Assembly (NCBI GenBank): GCA_021613535.1
Contig: CP075496.1
Coordinates: 14,694,001 to 14,758,000 of the forward strand
Direction: 5' to 3'
DNA length: 64,000 nucleotides
Source of the DNA: Adineta vaga
Lineage: Eukaryota; Rotifera
The first letter of the stretch is position 1. Every line of letters starts with the position of its first letter. This document shows, piece by piece, positions 58,367-64,000 of this stretch. The translations under genes were made by a program, and so were the position numbers. A model generated the notes under the pieces. It did not search any database. It was not told the DNA's origin and was given only the letters and a program-made list of their open reading frames with translations.

Positions 58367-58536
58367 TTCAAAATTGTCGAAACTTAAAACGGATCTGACC
58401 ACGAGTACATACGCTTTGAATCATCTTCAACGAAACTATCTTTTGCTGTGCGAAATTTTAAAATGTTTTGTAAAAGATGATTCGGAGCGTGTACTCGCGG
58501 TCAGATCCTTTTTAAGTTTCGACAATTTTAAAAATC
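58367..58536. repeat. Foldback element of 170 bp
   Basis: AAAATTGTCGAAACTTAAAA (58368 on) pairs with TTTTTAAGTTTCGACAATTTT (ending 58532). The stem continues through GGATCTGACC/GGTCAGATCC and GAATCATCTT/AAGATGATTC. The loop is about 50 nt. Confidence 0.85.
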
Positions 58537-58560
58537 ATTGCTTTGAATCTGTTGATGTAT

Positions 58561-58619
58561 TAGGAGGGTGGGTGTGGGTACTATATTCATCTAACACTCA
58601 CACCCACCCACACCCATGC
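58561..58619. repeat. Telomere-like hairpin element (well paired)
   Basis: GGAGGGTGGGTGTGGGT (58563-58579) faces CTCACACCCACCCACACCC (58597-58615). The loop contains TATATTCATC. Located 25 bp after the foldback element. Confidence 0.88.
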
Positions 58620-59342
58620 CAGTGATAGTAAAGAGGAACCCGATGAGCGAATGGTTTATATTCGAATTACACTGAAAAGAAAATCAATAAAAAAACCTTT
58701 TTCTCAAAGTAGCAGGTTTGAATGAGTTTTATATTGGATAAAATTTTCATATTCAAACAAATATTCTTTGTCACTGACTATCTTCAAATGTTCTTCATTT
58801 ATAGGTATGCAATGTAACTATGACAGGGGCGGCGGAACGTTTCAAAATGAGGTGAGGCTCATTGAAATATTTCTAATAGTAAAGACAAAAACGTTATATA
58901 TTGATACATATATTACTTTTAGATATTACTGCATAAAGTTCAGGCAACGCTTGTTTCGAACCGTTCGAATAATCTTAACATGAACGTGACACTCATAACA
59001 AAAACATAGCCACATTTCATTCCATATGAACGCATGATAAGATGATTGCTCCATCACATACACCACATTCACTAAATAAAATAAAAGATGTCACTGAAAA
59101 TCATGATAATATCGATACTATACTTCTTTACGATCTCCGCTTTTTATTCTTCTTTAACTTATTAGATAAAAAAGCTTTCAGCGCAATCCCTTGTGGGATT
59201 AAAAATGTGAAACACGATAAAGCTGTTTCTATTATTGCAACGGAGATCTCTGATCGATAATTGTTCTGTGTTTACATTATTGCCAAAATCTGAGTTATCT
59301 GTGATAATTTTCATAGATAAATGCATAAGAAGCTGTAAGTGA

Positions 59343-59406
59343 ATGAGGGTGAGTGTGGGTAAGCTTAAAGTGTAAATAAGCTACCCTCAACCGCGCCCGC
59401 ACGCTC
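59343..59406. repeat. Telomere-like hairpin element inside the hAT-like element
   Basis: TGAGGGTGAGTGTGGGTA (59344-59361) faces TACCCTCAACCGCGCCCGCACGC (59382-59404), imperfectly paired. It borders the minisatellite. Confidence 0.65.
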
Positions 59407-59429
59407 AAAATGGGCTCATTGCATCTGCC

Positions 59430-59790
59430 GGTAACGCTGTTACGGGGTTGTCAGGCTGCCGGTCACGTCTGTGATAGGGATTTTAGGCTGTCGGTTACGT
59501 CTGTGATGGGATCATTAAGTCTGTAGGTCACGTCTGTAAGGGGATCATTGAGTCTGTCGGTAACGTCCGTGATGGATAATTGCCCCCTGTCGGTAACGTC
59601 TGTGATGAATCACTGATTGTGTCGGTCACGTCTGTGAGGCTCATTGACCCTGTTGGTCACATCTGTAAGGGGGCAATTTAAGCTGTCGGTAACGTCTGTG
59701 AGGGGTAATTTAGCTGGTCGGTGACGTATGTGGGGGGAGGGCGTAGCATTGCTTATCTGTCGGTGACGCCTGTGGGGGTGGATGCAAATT
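59430..59790 (+). repeat. Minisatellite, about 32-bp unit, 11 copies
   Basis: Each unit has CTGTCGGT(A/C)ACGTCTGTGA followed by a variable GGGATCATT-like tail. Unit length is 31-33 bp, one near 40. Related blocks occur at 53840-53945 (inverted) and perhaps 12358-12500. Confidence 0.92.
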
Positions 59791-59976
59791 TCTGCCCTTA
59801 AACACTTCAACACTCTCTTTCAGATCGTGTTTCACAAAACTAAATATCGTATCAATTTCTATATCAACATACTTTTTTCGAGATAAATATTTAAAAATAT
59901 ATTGAGCTTTAAAACTATAATTCAGGTGAGGCTCAAGCCTTTTCAGCCTACACGCTCCGCTGCCTATGAACTATGA

Positions 59977-60406
59977 TGTAACTTCAGATGATCGTGCTTG
60001 GAATAAATATTTGAAAAAAAAGTATTTATTTTATATCGATTCTTTATCTATTATCTTAATGAACTTTTAATGTTTTAGTTGGTAATTGTATTAAAAAAAA
60101 GTCAATTTCAATCAATAAAAGCACGTGCTGGTTCAAAATGGTCCCTATCTACTCGACAGAAAAATAAGGGAAAGAGAAACAAACCGAAAACTATACAACA
60201 GACTAGTGTCAATGAAAAAATAACTCAAAAACTGACCGATGAAATTATGACAGAAGTCAAGATATCTATTAAAAAGGGGTGTGGGTGCGGGTGCGGGTGT
60301 TGTGTATTGATTCATCAATCTCACCCTCATACTTACACCCTTTAGTTTCCAATACGATGAGGCGTATAATACATTTATTTTACGCGGTTAAATTTTATTT
60401 ATAGAT
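59977..60406. other. Gap with a hairpin element
   Basis: A lysine-rich ORF (60079 on) runs into the hairpin element and is not convincing, though a decayed exon cannot be excluded. TATTTATAG directly before the ATG at 60407 may be an intron acceptor. Confidence 0.4.
60276..60343. repeat. Telomere-like hairpin element
   Basis: GGGGTGTGGGTGCGGGTGCG (60276 on, hexamer-periodic) faces CTCACCCTCATACTTACACCC (60321-60341). The loop holds TATTGATTCATCAATC. Confidence 0.82.
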
Positions 60407-60610
60407 ATGTTCGGTATCCAAAACTTTACATTAGTATTACTACTTATAATATTTATTACACATTTAAATGGCGGACCAGTGGCTTATTTGGCATGTGTTA
60501 CTACATCGGCCGCTGCATGCTCAGCAGGAACGGCTTTAACTGGCACTCCATTATGTCTGGCGGCTTGTCAAGCAATGTATGCACCATTATTAGCTGCTCC
60601 AACATCCTAA
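60407..60610 (+). CDS. Small secreted peptide (67 aa)
   Basis: Signal peptide (MFGIQNFTLVLLLIIFITHLNG) followed by about 45 residues, GGPVAYLACVTTSAAACSAG...CLAACQAMYAP. It is rich in Ala and has five Cys (in this count 30, 38, 50, 54 and none further certain). The GPVAY-x-xC start and CxAxCQAxY middle recall a widespread family of tiny secreted proteins of nematodes and fungi of unknown role. Stop at 60608-60610. A 5' UTR exon upstream is likely. Confidence 0.6.
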   Translation: MFGIQNFTLVLLLIIFITHLNGGPVAYLACVTTSAAACSAGTALTGTPLCLAACQAMYAPLLAAPTS

Positions 60611-62258
60611 TAAACTTTGGTAAATACGGATAGTTTTTTCCCATAAGATAGAGTGTGATTGCAAAACAGACTTCCCTTGTTGTCTGGTTTTTCTGTTTTT
60701 CTAATTTTCTAATTTTCCTTCTGCTTTTTTAACCCTTTCAGGACGGGTGGTACATCATATATACCACTCGTAGTGAATTGATCGGAAATCTTAGATACTT
60801 ATTTTTTTATTTATAACGGCAACCCACCTCGAGCTAATTGTTCAGATCAGTAATACATATATGTATTATCTACCTCAAAAGAATTCAGAGAAAAGGTCGA
60901 AGTTGAAAGTGGATTAATATGCAGTAACTTCGCATTTCATCATTCTATTCAGAAATATTATTCCCGTCACGAAAAGGTTAATATTGTGCTTTTTATACTT
61001 TCATCGAATATTTTATAATGGAAACAGTATTTTCGAAAATATCATGATAAAATGGCTATGAATACTTTCCAGTGAATTTAGCTATCATGACTAGTTTTAT
61101 CTATCGAGCAAGAAAATCTATACAGATGGGTTTTAAATCATATATGATTAGGAATAACTATTTAACATGTGTTATAATCAAAGTTAGTTTGGGTTAAGAA
61201 ATGAAAGCGGCCTGATTTGCGGGGAGACAAGACGCATGGTTTATTTATTTATTGTTTTAGTATGCAAAATAGTTACAATTAAACTTTAGTTTAGGGAGAA
61301 CGGTGAAAAAAATAAGTCATAGGAGTAATCTTCGATGAATCATGTCCTAGAAAACAAGTAAATACATTGATGATTCACGTTATCTGTTTTTTTTGCTAAG
61401 ATATCCCGTGAAGTTTTTTATTAATAAAGAAAGAATCCGGTGAAGGGTGTGGATGTCGTATATTTATTCATCAATCCCACCCTCGCCCATGACAAAGACA
61501 TTGTTTATATTATGAAAACGAGAAATAAAGAGAATTAATAATAAATATATTGAAATCAAAATAGGCAATTAGACTAGATAAACCGATTATAAGCGAAGCT
61601 TTAGTATCCGATTAAACATTCATGTTTAAGAAGAAAATTTTGATGATATCAATTCATAAAAAGAAAAGAATAAGATGCTATTCATCGTTTAATTTTTACA
61701 GTCATTTATTCATGAAGAACGATCCAAAAATAATATGTAATATGAAAATCTATTTAAATTATAACGATATAGATTTTAGTTTTTTTTATATATAACCGAC
61801 AAGAAAAGATCAAAAAATCGAAAAAATGCACAAATAATATAAAATCTCTTCAGTTTATCAAAATACTTAAGTAATATTTTTTTTCAGTAAACAAACATTT
61901 TATTTCATATTTAAATAATTAAATAATTGGTTGATTATAAGGAAGAATAACTTTGACCTACAATTTTATAAATTCATTATCATTTTTTCTTTCATAATTC
62001 CGTTTCCGATTTTTTGTCTTCAATTATTATTATATCTTTAAAATTCTATGGTTTATTAAGAATGAAAGAAATAACAGTCACTCATTCTCATTAATTATTG
62101 TTAATAGATAATTAGAAGAAGTAACTTTTATTTCTTCTATCTTTATTAAAACTTTTCGGAAGAGATATTCAACTGTAATTCATTGTTAATTTTCTCTAAT
62201 TAATGTTCAAATATATATAAGATAAGAACATTCTTTTTTTTTTCTCATTATTATTTCT
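60611..62258. other. Gap with one hairpin element
   Basis: No gene seen. Sequence is strongly AT-rich from 61500 on. An ATATATATAAG run at 62211-62221, about 40 bp before the GPCR start, could be a TATA box. Confidence 0.5.
61441..61492. repeat. Telomere-like hairpin element
   Basis: GAAGGGTGTGGATGTCG (61442-61458) faces CCCACCCTCGCCCATG (61476-61491). The loop reads TATTTATTCATCAATC, shared with the copy at 60276. Confidence 0.75.
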
Positions 62259-63209
62259 ATGTCTGTATCAGCAATACTATATGCTTTTCATAAAGATTTA
62301 TTTCAATTTGGTGGTCCAATCTTAATATTCTTTGGTAGTCTTGGTTGTTTAATAAATCTGTTAGTTTTTACAAAAGATTCTTTACGAAAAAATCCATGTA
62401 CAATCTGTTTTATAACGATTAATACAGTTAATTTAATTTGTTTTTATGCAGTTGTTCTTGTTACCACACTTAGTGTTGGTTATGATATTGATCCAAGTTC
62501 AAAAAATCTTTATTTTTGTCGATTTCGTTTTTATATTGCTTATGTTTTATCATCTTGGGAATCAACTTGTCTTATATTGGCATCAATTGATCGTACATTA
62601 GTTACGTCATCTAAAGCAAATACAAGAAAATTAAGTACACGTCGATCAATTTTAATAAGTTTAATTAGTTTACATTTATTTTGGATGATTTTTCATATTC
62701 ATTCATTTATATTTATGGAAATTCAAGAATTTCAACCAAATGTTTTTGTTTGTTATTATCAATCAGGTCGATATACATTATTTATAACTTATTATTTACT
62801 TATATTTAATGGATTTCTTCCACCATTATTAATGACAATATTTGGATGTTTAACAATAAAAAATATTCGTCAAGTTAGTCATAAAATAATTCCAACAAAT
62901 ATATCACAAATTGGAAGACAATATATTCTTCAATCAAAAGATCGACAATTAATTCGAATGTTATTTGTTGATATAATTAGTTATACAATTAGTAAACTTC
63001 CATATGCATTTTATTATCTTTATCAACAAATAACAAAATATGAAAATAAAAATATTGAACAACAATTAATTGAACAATCTATTCTTATTTTAATTTATTT
63101 TTTATTTTTTATTGAAAATAGTATTAGTGGTTATACGAATATTTTGGTATCAAAAACTTTTCGTACAGAAATAAAACGAATTATTTTAAATATATGTCAT
63201 ATCGATTAG
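62259..63209 (+). CDS. Rhodopsin-type G-protein-coupled receptor
   Basis: Intronless, 316 aa, seven hydrophobic segments at about 15-36, 48-70, 92-112, 132-152, 172-195, 229-252 and 273-296. Helix 3 is followed by SIDRTLVTS, a variant of the DRY motif. Cys in YFCRFRF (end of loop 1) and in VCYYQSG (loop 2) can form the usual disulfide. Helix 7 reads NSISGYTNILVS in place of NPxxY, and the end of helix 2 is diverged. The layout fits the large bdelloid set of FMRFamide/peptide-receptor-like orphan GPCRs (from memory). Ligand unknown. Confidence 0.8.
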   Translation: MSVSAILYAFHKDLFQFGGPILIFFGSLGCLINLLVFTKDSLRKNPCTICFITINTVNLICFYAVVLVTTLSVGYDIDPSSKNLYFCRFRFYIAYVLSSWESTCLILASIDRTLVTSSKANTRKLSTRRSILISLISLHLFWMIFHIHSFIFMEIQEFQPNVFVCYYQSGRYTLFITYYLLIFNGFLPPLLMTIFGCLTIKNIRQVSHKIIPTNISQIGRQYILQSKDRQLIRMLFVDIISYTISKLPYAFYYLYQQITKYENKNIEQQLIEQSILILIYFLFFIENSISGYTNILVSKTFRTEIKRIILNICHID

Positions 63210-63860
63210 AGAGACGTTATTTAGTATATGATTAAATTTGGAATTTTTGCATAAAATAAATAAAGAATAAATTAAAGTTAACTTTATTTCTTTTATTATT
63301 GAAAATCTTCATCTAGATGAACATATATTGTATTAACATTTAAATAAATCGTTGAATAACTGATGGTGTGAAAGTGTAGATAATAGATACATGCGAAATT
63401 CATATTCTCTTTCACACCCTATAGATGCTCTTAATACCCCCACTAAAAAATTATAGGCAAAACATTTTTCATAATATTAAAACATGTATTTCGAGATTTT
63501 TCAAATATTTCAGTGTGTTCTGTATATGGGTTGCACTTTACATTTACTTTACTATATAGTAACTATTTAAGTTACTAATTTATTGGGAACTATGATAACT
63601 ACTCAATAATGTATAGTATTACTAGTAATTAAGTAATTAATTTTGTATTTCAGTTTCTAAATAAAAGAGAGTATCACTATTATCTGAAGGAAACTTAATT
63701 GAGTTTATGCTTGTCTATACTGGCAGGTCCATCGGATTATAGAAGGATACAAAAAAAAATGTATTAAAAGATGATTTATTTTGAGAGGACGGTGTTTTGA
63801 TCTTGATATAAGAATCTATTTATGTGAGATTTATTATTTAACGCAATAAATTTTAGATAT
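63210..63860. other. Gap with one hairpin element
   Basis: 3' regions of two convergent genes. No further gene. Confidence 0.5.
63362..63421. repeat. Telomere-like hairpin element (short arms)
   Basis: GATGGTGTGAAAGTGTAG (63362-63379) faces CTCTTTCACACCCTA (63407-63421). The loop contains AATTCATATT. Confidence 0.6.
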
Positions 63861-64000
63861 CTATTGAACCTGTCTTTGTATTCGTGATTGAAATAATTCA
63901 ACTAACAGCTCTGGAAAACTTTTTCTATGCTGTTTGATCATATCTAAACTAATATCATATAATAATAAACGTTCGATTCGTGCAGCGAATTGCATAATAT
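63861..64000 (-). CDS. 3' end of a gene running off the right edge
   Basis: The minus frame is open from the window edge to TAG at 63861-63863 (45 codons). It reads MQFAARIERLLLYDISLDMI and ends RIQRQVQ. Predicted helical and charged. Family not recognised. Confidence 0.45.
   Translation of the reverse strand, partial: IMQFAARIERLLLYDISLDMIKQHRKSFPELLVELFQSRIQRQVQ

Larger units (their letters stand above)
58824..59968. mobile_element. hAT-like non-autonomous element with perfect 8-bp TSD
   Basis: The left end CAGGGGCGGCGGAACG and the inverted right end CATAGGCAGCGGAGCG match at 12 of 16 positions. AACTATGA flanks both ends (58816-58823 and 59969-59976). A GTGAGGCTCA motif follows just inside each end. 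CAGGGGCGG-type ends with an 8-bp TSD are typical of hAT. No transposase is present. The element carries a hairpin (59343-59406) and the 32-bp minisatellite (59430-59790). Confidence 0.85.

Noticed and set aside
59430-59813. Minus-strand ORF with RHRR/VTDS repeats
   Set aside because: It is a by-product of the 32-bp minisatellite period and has no start context or homology.

Overview
The window looks like nuclear DNA of a small invertebrate, most probably a bdelloid rotifer. It is AT-rich, its genes are split by many short GT-AG introns (mostly 47-60 nt), and it carries dispersed TGTGGG-type repeats, which I recall as the bdelloid telomere motif. That assignment is inference: no species-specific marker was searched. 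Exon boundaries below were found by hand, by requiring GT/AG ends and an unbroken reading frame.

Left part (1-11.3 kb), gene-dense: a partial gene at the left edge (-); an F-box/LRR-like gene (-, 2 exons); a type II membrane protein with a Thr/Ser stalk and a uromodulin-like D8C domain (-, 5 exons); a double ZZ zinc-finger gene (+) with a decayed partial copy 1.5 kb upstream; a four-helix membrane protein (-); and a second type II membrane protein with a Thr/Ser stalk and an unrelated ectodomain (+, 4 exons).

Middle part (11.3-33.5 kb): a GPI-anchored two-domain Ly6-like protein (+), a GH18 chitinase-like pseudogene (+), a complete cathepsin L-like gene (-, 5 exons) whose catalytic Cys is replaced by Asp, and a complete xanthine dehydrogenase gene (-, 10 exons, 1,344 aa) whose 5.5-kb ninth intron holds a dead non-LTR retrotransposon in antisense.

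Repeat-rich part (33.5-47 kb): two large palindromes with a small TIR element inside the first, an intronless SAM methyltransferase (+), a 141-bp tandem satellite, and long inverted-repeat elements.

Right part (41.5-64 kb): a complete 16-exon SLC18-type vesicular amine transporter-like gene (+, 482 aa) spread over 13.2 kb because its introns took up foldback elements, an 8-bp-TSD MITE and a Tc1/mariner element. Then come transposase and ORF1 fragments, a tRNA-like gene, an hAT-like element with a perfect 8-bp TSD that carries a minisatellite, a small secreted peptide, a rhodopsin-type GPCR (+), and the 3' end of a further gene at the right edge (-).

The strongest unexplained signal is a dispersed family of about 13 short hairpins, each with a TGTGGG-rich arm, a 15-40 nt loop and the complementary CCCACA-rich arm. 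Several copies share the terminal motif ATCTTGAGGG and a TATTCATCAATC-like loop.
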